Below, in pieces: positions 1-8,547 of a stretch of 64,000 nt of DNA (the first letter of the stretch is position 1; every line of letters starts with the position of its first letter). Source of the DNA: Streptomyces longisporoflavus (lineage in GTDB: Bacteria > Actinomycetota > Actinomycetes > Streptomycetales > Streptomycetaceae); NCBI RefSeq assembly GCF_014649775.1, contig NZ_BMTR01000009.1:124001-188000 (forward strand), given 5' to 3'. The notes under the pieces were generated by a model, which was not told the DNA's origin, did not search any database, and saw only the letters and a program-made list of their open reading frames with translations. The position numbers and the translations under genes are program-made.

Positions 1-2002
1 TGGGCAGCCACGCGTCGAGATCCAGGTCGAGGTCGCCCTGCGAGAGAGCGGTGTAGACCGGGCCGACGTCCGAGGGCGTCAGCTTCATCTTGTAGCCGCG
101 CTTCTCCAGGACACGCTTCCAGAGATTCGTGACGGCGATGTTCTCGTCCCACGCGAAGTACGCGGCGTTCAGCGGACGCTTCGCCTCGGCGGGGGTCGTG
201 TTCTTCGGGAGCGGCGCCAGCTTGTTGACGACACCCGGGTTCTTCTTCAGCCAGGCACGGACGGCTTCCTGCTGCTTGCCCTTGCCCGCCTTGTTGATCT
301 CCGCCTCAAGACTCGTGAGCTGCTTCTCGCTCATCTTGAAGTCCTTGAGCCACTTGGCGACCTGCGGGTTCTCCTTGGAGAAGCCCTTGCGCGCGAGGCT
401 GTGCACGCCGTCGCCCTTGCCCCAGGAGCCCTTCGGGTCCTCGAGCTTCTTCAGCTTGAAGTCGCTGTACGCCCAGTGCGGCGACCACAGGGTGGTGACG
501 ATCGGTTCCTTCTTGGCGTACGCGCGCTTGAGCTCGGCCAGCATCGCGGGCGTGGAGCCGTCGACGACCTTGTACTCCTTGTCGAGGCCGTACTCCTTGA
601 GGACCTTGTCCTTGAGCAGGCCCATCATGCCGGCGCTCGGCTCGATGCCGACGATCTTGCCCTTGAACTTGCCGCTCTTGCCCTTGAGGTCCTCGAGCGA
701 GTCGACACCCTTCACGTACGAGGGCACGGAGAGTTCGAGCGAGGTCGGGCCGAACCACGAGCCCATGTCCTCGAGCTCCTTGCCGTACTTCTTCCAGTAC
801 GAGGCGTGCGTCGTCGGCAGCCAGGAGTCGGTCTGGAAGTCGATGCTGCCCTGCGAGAGCGAGGTGTACAGCGGGCCGGCCTCGAGCTGCTTGGTCTGCG
901 GCTTGAAGCCACGCTGCTCCAGGATCTCCTTCCAGAGGAAGGTGGAGGCCACGCCCTCGTCCCAGGGGATGTAGCCGATGTTGATTTCCTTGCCCTGGCC
1001 GACGTTCTTCGCGTCCGCGGCGGTGTCCTCGGTCTTCGAGCCGCCGAAGACGCCCATGCCGCCCGCGACGAGCGCGAGGACGACGACACCGACGACCGCG
1101 ACCGAGGCCTGCGGACGGTAGGTCCAGATGTTCAGACCGTGCGCGGCGCGCAGCTTCGCGACGGCGCGACGGCCGAGCGGGGAGACCTGCGTGCCGAGCG
1201 AGCTGGTCATGCGGTCCAGGTAGATCGCCAGGATGACGATCGCGACGCCGGCCTCGGAGCCGAGGCCCACGTTCAGCTGGCCGATGGCCTCGTTGACGTC
1301 GGCGCCCAGGCCCTCGGTGCCGACCATGCCCGCGATGGCGGCCATGGACAGGCCCAGCATGATGACCTGGTTGACGCCGGCCATGATCGTGGGGAGCGCG
1401 AGGGGCAGCTGGACGCGCAGCAGGATGTTGCGCGGCGTGGTGCCGAACGCGTCCGCGGCCTCGACCAGTTCCTTGTCGACCTGGCGGATGCCCAGCTCCG
1501 TCATGCGGACGCCGGGTGCCAGGGCGAAGATCAGGGTGGCGACGATGCCCGCGGGGGCGCCCATCCCGAAGAAGAGGATGGCGGGGATGAGGTAGATCAT
1601 CGCCGGCAGCGTCTGCATGAAGTCGAGCACCGGGCGGACGATGCCGCTGACCGTGCTCGACCGCGCCGCCCAGATGCCCACGGGCACCGAGATGATCAGC
1701 GCGATGATCGTCGAGACGAGCACCAGGGACAGCGTCATCATCGCGTGGTCCCACAGTTCCAGCGAGACGATGAACGCGAAGCCCGCGAAGGTCAGGACAC
1801 CGGCGACCACACCGCGCAGCCAGAAGGCGATGACCGCGAAGATGCCCGCGAGGAGCAGCGGCTCGGGCGCCTGGAGCAGGTCGGATATGCCGTCGTACGC
1901 GCCCTGGAAGACGGTCTGGAAGAAGTCGAACAACCAGGCCATGTGGCTGAGCAGCCAGTCGACGCCGTCGTTGACCCACTCGCCGAAGGGAATCCTAGGC
2001 AC
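1..2002 (-). CDS. Betaine/proline-type ABC transporter permease fused to two substrate-binding domains, partial
   Basis: Membrane component of a quaternary-amine (glycine betaine/proline/choline) importer with its binding protein fused on. The reading frame starts at a GTG (2002) that overlaps the ATPase stop by 8 bases and runs off the left edge (667 codons visible). Residues about 1-300 are a ProW-like permease with several hydrophobic helices and an EAA loop (EAADAFGTTPRNILLRVQLP). One more helix precedes an OpuAC-like domain from about residue 336 (KEINIGYIPWDEG). A second copy of the domain starts near residue 608 (RPLNAAYFAWDEN) and is cut by the edge after DLDAWLP. The two binding domains are clearly related (IPWDEGVA/FAWDENIA, YTSLSQG/YTALSQG). 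Fused binding domains are known in this family. The exact substrate is inferred. Confidence 0.85.
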   Translation of the reverse strand, partial: MPRIPFGEWVNDGVDWLLSHMAWLFDFFQTVFQGAYDGISDLLQAPEPLLLAGIFAVIAFWLRGVVAGVLTFAGFAFIVSLELWDHAMMTLSLVLVSTIIALIISVPVGIWAARSSTVSGIVRPVLDFMQTLPAMIYLIPAILFFGMGAPAGIVATLIFALAPGVRMTELGIRQVDKELVEAADAFGTTPRNILLRVQLPLALPTIMAGVNQVIMLGLSMAAIAGMVGTEGLGADVNEAIGQLNVGLGSEAGVAIVILAIYLDRMTSSLGTQVSPLGRRAVAKLRAAHGLNIWTYRPQASVAVVGVVVLALVAGGMGVFGGSKTEDTAADAKNVGQGKEINIGYIPWDEGVASTFLWKEILEQRGFKPQTKQLEAGPLYTSLSQGSIDFQTDSWLPTTHASYWKKYGKELEDMGSWFGPTSLELSVPSYVKGVDSLEDLKGKSGKFKGKIVGIEPSAGMMGLLKDKVLKEYGLDKEYKVVDGSTPAMLAELKRAYAKKEPIVTTLWSPHWAYSDFKLKKLEDPKGSWGKGDGVHSLARKGFSKENPQVAKWLKDFKMSEKQLTSLEAEINKAGKGKQQEAVRAWLKKNPGVVNKLAPLPKNTTPAEAKRPLNAAYFAWDENIAVTNLWKRVLEKRGYKMKLTPSDVGPVYTALSQGDLDLDLDAWLP

Positions 2003-3152
2003 CGCTGACCACCTTGCCCACGGCCTGCTCGCCGTTCTCCTGCGTCTTGTCGAGCGGGACGGCGTCCTGCGGCTCGTTCTCACCTGACATCGGCTCGCCG
2101 AGCACGGCGAGCAGCCGTGCCCGCGGCACCACGCCGACGAGCTTGCCGTCGTCGTCGGTCACGGCGACGGCCGCGTCACTGGTGGAGCACGGGGTGAACA
2201 GCTCGATGATCGGCGTTTCCGCCTTGACCGTGGCGGGGGCGGCGGCCAGCACGTCCTGTGCGGTCAGCAGCTCCTTGCCCCCGGCCGTCCTGGTGCCGAA
2301 CACGGTCTCGGGCTCGGCCATGATCGCGCCCGCGGTGAGGACCCGGGAGCGGTCGACGTCCTGCGTGAACGCGGCGACGTAGTCGTTGGCCGGGGTGACG
2401 AGGATGTCCTCGGCGTTGCCGATCTGGACGATCTCGCCGTCGCGCATGACGGCGATCTGGTCGCCAAGGCGCATGGCCTCGTTCAGGTCGTGGGTGATGA
2501 AGACGATGGTCTTCTTCAGCCGCTTCTGGAGTTCGAGGAGCTGGTCCTGCATGTCGCGGCGGATCAGCGGGTCGAGCGCGCTGAACGACTCGTCCATCAG
2601 GAGCAGGTCCGCGTCGGTGGCCAGTGCGCGGGCCAGGCCCACGCGCTGCTGCATGCCGCCGGAGAGCTCGTCGGGCCAGGACTTCTCCCAGCCCTTGAGC
2701 CCGGCGAGTTCGAGCGCGACCGTGGCGCGCTCCTCGCGCTCGGCGCGCGGCACGCCCTGCACCTCGAGGCCGTAACCGGCGTTCTCCAGGACGCTGCGGT
2801 GGGGGAAGAGCGCGAAGTGCTGGAAGACCATGCTGATCTTCTTGGAGCGCACCTCGCGCAGCTCACGGGCGCTCAGTCCGGTCAGGTCCTGACCGTCGAA
2901 CAGCACCTGTCCGGCCGTCGGCTCCGACAGACCGTTGAGCATGCGCAGCAACGTGGACTTGCCGGATCCGGAGAGACCCATCACGACGAAGATCTGGCCC
3001 GGCTCGACCGTGAAGGAGGCGTCGATCACCGCGGCAGTGGTGCCTTCGGCGCGCAGCTCCTCTCGGTCGGTTCCGTGGCGGAGTTTCTCCACCGCGTCAG
3101 CGGGTCGTCTGCCGAATACCTTGTACAGGTGTTCGGCTTGCAGCCTGGACAC
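1995..3152 (-). CDS. Glycine betaine/proline-type ABC transporter ATP-binding protein
   Basis: Cytoplasmic ATPase that energises the fused permease/binding protein encoded directly downstream. It has Walker A (GLSGSGKST, about residue 60), the ABC signature (LSGGMQQR), Walker B (LLLMDE) and the H-loop (ITHD). A C-terminal CBS-type region of about 110 residues follows, as in OpuAA/ProV proteins where CBS domains sense ionic strength. GTG at 3152 is preferred over the in-frame GTG at 3158 because GAGAGG lies 5 bases before 3152 but abuts 3158. The stop overlaps the next gene's GTG (GTGCCTAG), which suggests translational coupling. No terminator separates the two genes. Osmotic control is likely from the family but not visible here. 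Confidence 0.9.
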   Translation of the reverse strand: MSRLQAEHLYKVFGRRPADAVEKLRHGTDREELRAEGTTAAVIDASFTVEPGQIFVVMGLSGSGKSTLLRMLNGLSEPTAGQVLFDGQDLTGLSARELREVRSKKISMVFQHFALFPHRSVLENAGYGLEVQGVPRAEREERATVALELAGLKGWEKSWPDELSGGMQQRVGLARALATDADLLLMDESFSALDPLIRRDMQDQLLELQKRLKKTIVFITHDLNEAMRLGDQIAVMRDGEIVQIGNAEDILVTPANDYVAAFTQDVDRSRVLTAGAIMAEPETVFGTRTAGGKELLTAQDVLAAAPATVKAETPIIELFTPCSTSDAAVAVTDDDGKLVGVVPRARLLAVLGEPMSGENEPQDAVPLDKTQENGEQAVGKVVSGA

Positions 3153-3393
3153 ATACACCTCTCGGGTTGAACCAAGACGGCCCGCCTCCCCCGCCGGCGG
3201 GCCGTGGAGCGACGCGGGTTCCGCCCGCTTACGTGGCCGGTGAAATAGTTGAAATCTCGACCGAAGGCGCTCCGGCTCGGCGCCTGCCCCGACTTACACA
3301 GAACAAACGGAAGAGTGGCCCAGTTCACATTTCATTCACTTCTGTCGACTATCTGCCATCGGCTGTGTCAGTGCCGTGCGGCATGATGCGAAG
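3153..3393. promoter_or_regulatory. Divergent intergenic region with a GC hairpin in the transporter leader
   Basis: Region between the divergent transporter and exonuclease genes, so it must hold both promoters. An inverted repeat CGGCCCGCC (3178-3186) / GGCGGGCCG (3196-3204) sits about 25 bases before the transporter ATPase start and would fold in its leader. I could not pick convincing -35/-10 boxes, and I do not recognise a riboswitch. Confidence 0.4.
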
Positions 3394-4323
3394 GTGACTC
3401 AGCAAACGCGACGGCTCATGCTGCTCGACACGGCGTCCCTGTACTACCGGGCCTATTTCGGGGTCCCCGATTCGGTGAAGGCGCCGGACGGCACACCGGT
3501 CAACGCGGTGCGCGGTCTGCTCGACTTCATCGCCCGGCTCGTCCAGGACCACCGCCCGGACGATCTGGTCGCCTGCATGGACGCGGACTGGCGCCCGCAC
3601 TGGCGGGTCGAGCTGATCCCCTCGTACAAAGCGCATCGCGTCGCCGAGGAGGTCGAGCAGGGCCCGGACGCCGAGGAGACCCCGGACACGCTCGCGCCCC
3701 AGGTCCCGATCATCGAGGACGTGCTCGACGCGCTCGGCATCGCCCGCGTGGGCGTGGAGTCGTACGAGGCGGACGACGTGATCGGTACGTACGCCGGCCG
3801 TGCCTCGGGCCCGGTCGACATCGTCACCGGCGACCGCGACCTCTATCAGCTGGTCGACGACGAGCGCGGCATCCGCGTCCTCTACCCCATCAAGGGCGTC
3901 GGCTCCCCCCAGCTCACCGACGAGGCCTGGCTCCGCGAGAAGTACGGAGTGGACGGCTCCGGCTATGTCGACCTGGCCCTGCTGCGCGGCGACCCGAGCG
4001 ACGGCCTGCCCGGCGTGCCCGGCATCGGCGAGAAGACGGCGGCCAAGCTCCTCGACGCGTACGGAGACCTGGCCGGAATCATGGCCGCCGTGGACGACCC
4101 GGCGAGCAAGCTGACGCCCTCCCAGCGCAAGCGGCTCGACGAGTCCCGCGCCTATGTGGCCGTCGCGCCGAAGGTGGTCCGCGTCGCGGGCGACGTGCCG
4201 CTGCCGGACGTGGACCTCGCGCTGCCCGCCGAGCCCCGCGACCCCGCGGCCCTGGACGAGCTCGCCGCGCGCTGGAACCTCGGCGGGGCGCTGAAGCGGC
4301 TGCTCACGACTCTCCAGGGCTGA
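3394..4323 (+). CDS. 5'-3' exonuclease (FEN/PIN superfamily)
   Basis: Stand-alone 5'-nuclease of about 309 residues, equivalent to the N-terminal exonuclease domain of DNA polymerase I and likely used in primer removal or repair. Metal-binding acidic motifs are visible in order: LLDTASLYYRAYFG, CMDADWRPHWR, YEADDVIGTY, VTGDRDLYQLV and the helix-hairpin-helix GDPSDGLPGVPGIGEKTA. GTG 3394 is chosen because the conserved domain begins within about ten residues of it; an in-frame GTG at 3376 would add six residues, and neither start has a good ribosome-binding site. The next gene is preceded by its own iron-box promoter. Confidence 0.88.
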   Translation: MTQQTRRLMLLDTASLYYRAYFGVPDSVKAPDGTPVNAVRGLLDFIARLVQDHRPDDLVACMDADWRPHWRVELIPSYKAHRVAEEVEQGPDAEETPDTLAPQVPIIEDVLDALGIARVGVESYEADDVIGTYAGRASGPVDIVTGDRDLYQLVDDERGIRVLYPIKGVGSPQLTDEAWLREKYGVDGSGYVDLALLRGDPSDGLPGVPGIGEKTAAKLLDAYGDLAGIMAAVDDPASKLTPSQRKRLDESRAYVAVAPKVVRVAGDVPLPDVDLALPAEPRDPAALDELAARWNLGGALKRLLTTLQG

Positions 4324-4327
4324 GGTG

Positions 4328-4348
4328 TTAGCTTAGGTAAGCCTAAGC
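4328..4348 (+). promoter_or_regulatory. Iron box (DmdR/IdeR-type operator) before the siderophore-interacting protein gene
   Basis: The sequence TTAGCTTAGGTAAGCCTAA (4328-4346) closely resembles the streptomycete iron box consensus TTAGGTTAGGCTAACCTAA. It contains a perfect inverted repeat, GCTTAGG (4331-4337) and CCTAAGC (4342-4348), around TAAG. It lies 28 bases before the ATG of a ferric-siderophore reductase-type gene, so repression by an iron-loaded DtxR-family regulator is the natural reading. Confidence 0.85.
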
Positions 4349-4375
4349 AACATTTGATCAGGGGAGGACGCCGCC

Positions 4376-5218
4376 ATGGCAGAACGTCCGGCACGCAAGG
4401 CACCGAAGGCCCACGTCGCTCAGGTGGTGCGCACCGAGCGCCTCACCCCGCACATGCAGCGCGTGACCCTGGGCGGCGAGGGTCTCGCCGAATTCACGGC
4501 GGGCGACTCCACCGACCACTACGTGAAACTGCTCTTCGGCGCCGAGGGCGTGACGTACCCCGAGCCCTTCGACATCCAGCGCATCCGCGAGGAGTTCCCC
4601 CGCGAGCAGTGGCCCGTGACGCGTACGTACACGGTGCGCTCCTGGGATCCACGCTCCCGCGAGCTCGCCATCGACTTCGTCGTCCACGGCGACGAGGGCC
4701 TGGCGGGCCCCTGGGCCAAGAACGTCGAGCCGGGCGCCACCATCCACTTCCTCGGCCCCGGCGGCGGTTACGCGCCCGACGCCGACGCCGACTGGCACCT
4801 GATCGCCGGTGACGAGAGCGCGCTGCCCGCCATCGCCGCCTCCCTCGAAGCGCTGCCCGCCGGCGCCACGGCGTACGCGTTCGTGGAGGTCGCCGACGCC
4901 GACGAGGAGCAGAAGATCGACTCGGCCGCCCAGATCGTGTGGCTGCACCGCGGGCAGCGCCCCGTCGGCGAGGCACTCGTCGAGGCCGTGCGCGCCCTGG
5001 ACTTCCCCGCGGGCGACGTCCAGGCGTTCGTGCACGGCGAGGCCGGCTTCGTGAAGGAACTGCGCCGCTACCTCCGCATGGACCGCCAGATCCCCCGCGA
5101 GCGCCTCTCGGTCTCCGGCTACTGGCGCCTCGGCCACAACGAGGACGGCTGGCAGGCGTCCAAGCGCGACTGGAACGCGCAGGTGGAGGCGGAACAGGAG
5201 TCGGCGCCCTCGGCTTGA
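4376..5218 (+). CDS. Siderophore-interacting protein (FAD-dependent ferric-siderophore reductase family)
   Basis: Cytoplasmic flavoprotein of 280 residues of the ViuB/SIP family, which releases iron from imported ferric siderophores by reduction. It has an FAD-binding barrel with RTYTVR, a GWPA-like loop (GLAGPWA), a GDESALPAI segment, and the characteristic C-terminal SGYWRLGHNEDGW. The ATG at 4376 has GGGGAGG upstream. An iron box lies directly before the gene, which supports the iron role. The gene stands alone: no siderophore synthesis or transport genes adjoin it. Confidence 0.92.
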   Translation: MAERPARKAPKAHVAQVVRTERLTPHMQRVTLGGEGLAEFTAGDSTDHYVKLLFGAEGVTYPEPFDIQRIREEFPREQWPVTRTYTVRSWDPRSRELAIDFVVHGDEGLAGPWAKNVEPGATIHFLGPGGGYAPDADADWHLIAGDESALPAIAASLEALPAGATAYAFVEVADADEEQKIDSAAQIVWLHRGQRPVGEALVEAVRALDFPAGDVQAFVHGEAGFVKELRRYLRMDRQIPRERLSVSGYWRLGHNEDGWQASKRDWNAQVEAEQESAPSA

Positions 5219-5253
5219 GTGTGCGGATGTGACGGCGCGCCCCCGGTTGAGGA

Positions 5254-5320
5254 CAGCCCCGGAAGGGGCGCGGGGAACTGCGCGCTCGGCCTCCACCGGC
5301 TCGCGGGTCCGTCGGACCCA
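5254..5320. repeat. Dispersed Streptomyces-type intergenic repeat
   Basis: The stretch around AGCCCCGGAAGGGGCGCGGG followed by GAACTGCGCG resembles a short repetitive element that I recall as very common between genes in Streptomyces genomes. It can fold (GCCCC/GGGGC) and may double as the terminator of the upstream gene. Its origin and function are not established by this sequence. Confidence 0.5.
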
Positions 5321-5362
5321 AATCCGGTGTCCCCGACCGCCGCCCGCTGGCACCATGCCGGG

Positions 5363-5959
5363 ATGCCCTCCAAGATCTCGGACATCGTGCCGCCGGGTGC
5401 CCTCGCCCGTAGAGACCAACCCCGCATCCCCGTACCCGGAGGGCTCCTCATCCGCCCCTGGCAGGCGGCCGACGCCCCCGCCGTGTACGAGGCGTTCCAG
5501 GACCCGGCGATGCAGCGCTGGCACGCCCGCGTGGCCGACTCCGTCGACGAGGCCCTCGGCTGGATCGAGGACTGGGGCAAGGCCTGGTCCGAGGAGCGCG
5601 ACGCGTTCTGGGCCATCGCCGACGCCAGCACGAACGCGGTGGTGGGCCGGATCGCGCTGCGCCTCGTCGTGCTCGCCGACGGCCAGGCCGAAGTCGCCTA
5701 CTGGACCATGCCGGCGGCCCGCGGCCGGGGCATCGCCCCGCGCGCCCTCACGGCCCTGAGCGACTGGGCGTTCACCGAAGTCGGCCTGCACCGCCTCGAA
5801 CTCACCCACTCGACGGCCAACGAGGCCTCCTGCCGCGTCGCGCTCAAAACGGGCTTCGCCCCGGAGGGCGTCAAGCGCAGCGCGCTGCTGCACGCGGACG
5901 GCTGGCACGACGTACATCTGCACGCCCGCATCCGGGGCGACGCGCCGACGGGTCCCTGA
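5363..5959 (+). CDS. GNAT-family N-acetyltransferase (RimJ/RimL-like)
   Basis: Acetyl-CoA-dependent acetyltransferase of 198 residues. The fold is recognisable from LLIRPWQAADAPAVYEAFQD at the start, AYWTMPAARGRGIAPRALTA (the acetyl-CoA-binding R/Q-x-x-G-x-A/G loop), and the RimJ-type tail GLHRLELTHSTANEASCRVALKTGF shortened around a conserved Asn. The substrate cannot be told. ATG 5363 is chosen because the domain starts soon after; the frame is open further upstream through the dispersed repeat but that part is not protein-like. There is no clear Shine-Dalgarno sequence. Confidence 0.82.
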   Translation: MPSKISDIVPPGALARRDQPRIPVPGGLLIRPWQAADAPAVYEAFQDPAMQRWHARVADSVDEALGWIEDWGKAWSEERDAFWAIADASTNAVVGRIALRLVVLADGQAEVAYWTMPAARGRGIAPRALTALSDWAFTEVGLHRLELTHSTANEASCRVALKTGFAPEGVKRSALLHADGWHDVHLHARIRGDAPTGP

Positions 5960-6025
5960 CCTGGCAGAACCCGGGAAGTACGGCAAGGCGCCCCCGCCAC
6001 GCCGGGCCCCGTACCCTTGCCGGTT

Positions 6026-6997
6026 GTGACCCGTAAGCCCCGCATCCCGCCCGCTCCCCTGCCGCAGCGCCGCGGCGTCGACCCCGTTCGGGTCAAGCTG
6101 CCGGCCGACGGGGCGTGGGCGACCGTACGGGATCATCTCGCCGAGCGGCTCAAGCCGGGGCCGGGGGTGATCGACGCGATGCTGCGGGACGGTCTCTTCG
6201 TCGGCGCGGACGGGCTCCCCGTGACGCCGGACGCGCCGTACGTGCCCGGCGCCTTCGTGTGGTTCCACCGGGATCTGCCGGACGAGGTCCCGGTGCCCTT
6301 CGGCATCGACGTGGTCTACCGCGACGAGCACATCGTCGTCGCCGACAAACCGCACTTCCTGGCGACCACACCCCGCGGCAGCCATGTCACCGAGACCGCG
6401 CTGGCCCGGCTCCGCAGGGACCTCGACCTCCCCGCGCTCGGCGCCGCGCACCGCCTGGACCGGCTCACCGCGGGCCTGGTCCTCTTCACCGTGCGGCCCG
6501 CCGAACGCGGCGCGTACCAGACGCTGTTCGGTGAGCGGCGGGTACGCAAGGAGTACGAGGCCGTGGCCGCCCACGATCCCGCGGCCGGACTCCCCCGCAC
6601 CGTGCGCAGCCACATCGTCAAGGAGCGCGGCGTCATCGCCGCGTACGAAGTCCCCGGCGCCGAGCCCAACAGCGAGAGCCACGTCGAACTCCTCGCGCAC
6701 AGCGGCGGGTTGGCGCACTACCGGCTCACCCCGCACACCGGCCGCACCCACCAGCTTCGGGTGCACATGAACGCCCTGGGCCTGCCGATCCTCGGCGATC
6801 CGCTCTATCCGCGGGTGACGGGCCCGGTGCCGCCGGACGACTTCCGGCGGCCCCTGCAACTCCTGTCCCGCGTCATGGAGTTCACCGACCCGGTCACGGG
6901 CGCCGAGCACCGCTTCGTCAGCACCCGCGATCTTGACGCCTGGACCTCGTACGACTCCTGGGCGGGCCCGTCACCGGACGCGGCGGGCGGTCAGTAA
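6026..6997 (+). CDS. RluA-family RNA pseudouridine synthase
   Basis: Isomerises uridine to pseudouridine in rRNA or tRNA. The 323-residue protein carries the RluA signature HRLDRLTAGLVLF with catalytic Asp, plus the domain motif HTGRTHQLRVHMNALGLPILGDPLY. The N-terminal region ends in an S4-like stretch (IDAMLRDGLFVGADG). GTG 6026 is preferred to a TTG at 6017: a -10-like TACCCT (6012-6017) sits 8 bases upstream, which would suit a leaderless mRNA. The 3' end overlaps the convergent P450 gene by 7 bases, the two stop codons being interleaved. The modified site is unknown. Confidence 0.88.
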   Translation: MTRKPRIPPAPLPQRRGVDPVRVKLPADGAWATVRDHLAERLKPGPGVIDAMLRDGLFVGADGLPVTPDAPYVPGAFVWFHRDLPDEVPVPFGIDVVYRDEHIVVADKPHFLATTPRGSHVTETALARLRRDLDLPALGAAHRLDRLTAGLVLFTVRPAERGAYQTLFGERRVRKEYEAVAAHDPAAGLPRTVRSHIVKERGVIAAYEVPGAEPNSESHVELLAHSGGLAHYRLTPHTGRTHQLRVHMNALGLPILGDPLYPRVTGPVPPDDFRRPLQLLSRVMEFTDPVTGAEHRFVSTRDLDAWTSYDSWAGPSPDAAGGQ

Positions 6998-8481
6998 CCC
7001 CGCCACCAGGTGACGAGACGCCGCCACGCACCCTGCCGCGGCACGGGCGCCGCCACCGGCGCGGACTCCGGCACGGGCGGCGGCCCGGCGGGCGCCGCCG
7101 CCTTGGGTGTCGCGGGCGTCGCGGGCCGCGGCGCCGGCGAGGACACCTGCCAGTCGTCCCGCGCACTGGGCACCCGCGCCATCGGCCGCGCCATCACGTC
7201 CTGCGGCGGCCGCGGCGCGAAGTGCACGGGAAGCGACACCAGGTGCCGGGAGAGGATCGACGAATTCCACCTCAACTCGCTCTCGTCCACGGCGAGTTCC
7301 ACGTCCGGGAAGCGCATGAGCAGCGCGTCGACGCCGGTGTCGGCGATGGCGCGGCCGATGTCCTGCCCCGGGCACTCGTGCGGTCCGCCGCCGAAGGCCA
7401 GATGGGAGCGGTTGCCCTGCATGTTGGCGGCGAGGTCCGGACGTACGACGGGGTCCACGTTGCCCGGCGCGATACCGAAGATCAGACCGTCGCCCGCCTT
7501 GATCTCCTGGCCGCCGAGCTGCGTGTCCTGCTTGGCGAAGTAGCCGACCATGGCGCTGAAGGGCGGCTCGTCCCACAGGGACTGCTCGATCGCCTCCGGG
7601 ACCGTCATCTGGCCGCCGCTGAGCTGGGCGCGGAAGCGCGGGTCGGTGAGGACCATGCGCAGGGCGTTCGCGATCAGGTTGGCCGTCGCCTCGTACGCGG
7701 CGATGAGCACGAGCCGCAGGTGCGCGCCGACCTCGGTGTCGGTGAGCTGCTCCGGCTGCGCGATGAGGTTGCTGGTGAAGTCCTCCTCGGCCTTCGCCCG
7801 GCGCCGCGCCACCAGGCGCATCAGCGCGTCCATGATGTACGCGTTGCTGGCGATGGCGGTCTCGGTGCCGCGGAGCATGTCGCGGGCGGCCTGCACCATC
7901 CGCTCGTTGTACTCCTCGGGCATGCCGATGACATGGCACATCACCATCATCGGCAGATGCTCGGCGAAGTCGCTCACCAGGTCGGCCTTGCCGACCTGGC
8001 AGAGGTCGTTGAGCAGGAGGTTGCTGTAGCGGTTGATGTAGCGCCGGATGCCGCGGTGGTCGAGGCCCGCCATGGCGCCGGTCACCGCGCCACGCAGCCG
8101 CTTGTGCTCGTCGCCCTCCACGAAACTGGCCATGGGCTGCCAGGTGACGACGGGGGCGAGCGGGTGGTCGGCGCCCATGCTGCCGTCCTGGACGGCCCGC
8201 CATTGGCGCGCGTCGCGGGTGTACTGCGAGGGGGTGCGCACCATGTGGAGGTTCTCGCTGTGGCCGAGGACCGCCCAGATGGGTACGTCGTTGTGGAGCA
8301 GGGCCGGGGCCACCGCGCCGTGGTCGGCGCGCATCTTCTCGTACACGCCCGCGAGGTCGGTGTCCGCCTCGGGCCCGTAGAGACGGCGCGGGCCGCCGGG
8401 GCCGAGGCCGTGCGCGGGGCAGCCGGGCGGCGGCACGGCCGGGTCGTCCGTGCCGGAGTGGGAGGGGGGAGGGGTCGTCAC
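6991..8481 (-). CDS. rarE: Conservon cytochrome P450 lacking the EXXR motif
   Basis: Last gene of a conservon (496 residues). The heme loop is intact (FGGGPHECPG, Cys370) and the I-helix reads AAYEATANLI in place of AGHETT. In the K-helix, where almost every P450 has EXXR, this protein has EQSLWDEPP: by alignment the Glu is Gln300 and the Arg is Trp303. From memory, the same EQSLW variant was reported for the streptomycete CYP157 family. The tail of about 70 residues after the P450 fold is Pro/Ala-rich. The substrate and redox partner are unknown. It lies 66 bases after the GTPase-like gene in the same direction. Confidence 0.85.
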   Translation of the reverse strand: MTTPPPSHSGTDDPAVPPPGCPAHGLGPGGPRRLYGPEADTDLAGVYEKMRADHGAVAPALLHNDVPIWAVLGHSENLHMVRTPSQYTRDARQWRAVQDGSMGADHPLAPVVTWQPMASFVEGDEHKRLRGAVTGAMAGLDHRGIRRYINRYSNLLLNDLCQVGKADLVSDFAEHLPMMVMCHVIGMPEEYNERMVQAARDMLRGTETAIASNAYIMDALMRLVARRRAKAEEDFTSNLIAQPEQLTDTEVGAHLRLVLIAAYEATANLIANALRMVLTDPRFRAQLSGGQMTVPEAIEQSLWDEPPFSAMVGYFAKQDTQLGGQEIKAGDGLIFGIAPGNVDPVVRPDLAANMQGNRSHLAFGGGPHECPGQDIGRAIADTGVDALLMRFPDVELAVDESELRWNSSILSRHLVSLPVHFAPRPPQDVMARPMARVPSARDDWQVSSPAPRPATPATPKAAAPAGPPPVPESAPVAAPVPRQGAWRRLVTWWRGY

Positions 8482-8547
8482 GTTCGTCGCTCCGGGGTTG
8501 CGAAAGAGATTCCGGGGAGTTTCCGGGGTCGCGGATGAGGTGAGGCG

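Noticed and set aside
4358-6910. 850-codon antisense frame over the reductase, acetyltransferase and pseudouridine synthase
   Set aside because: Spans three recognisable genes on the other strand and has no family features.
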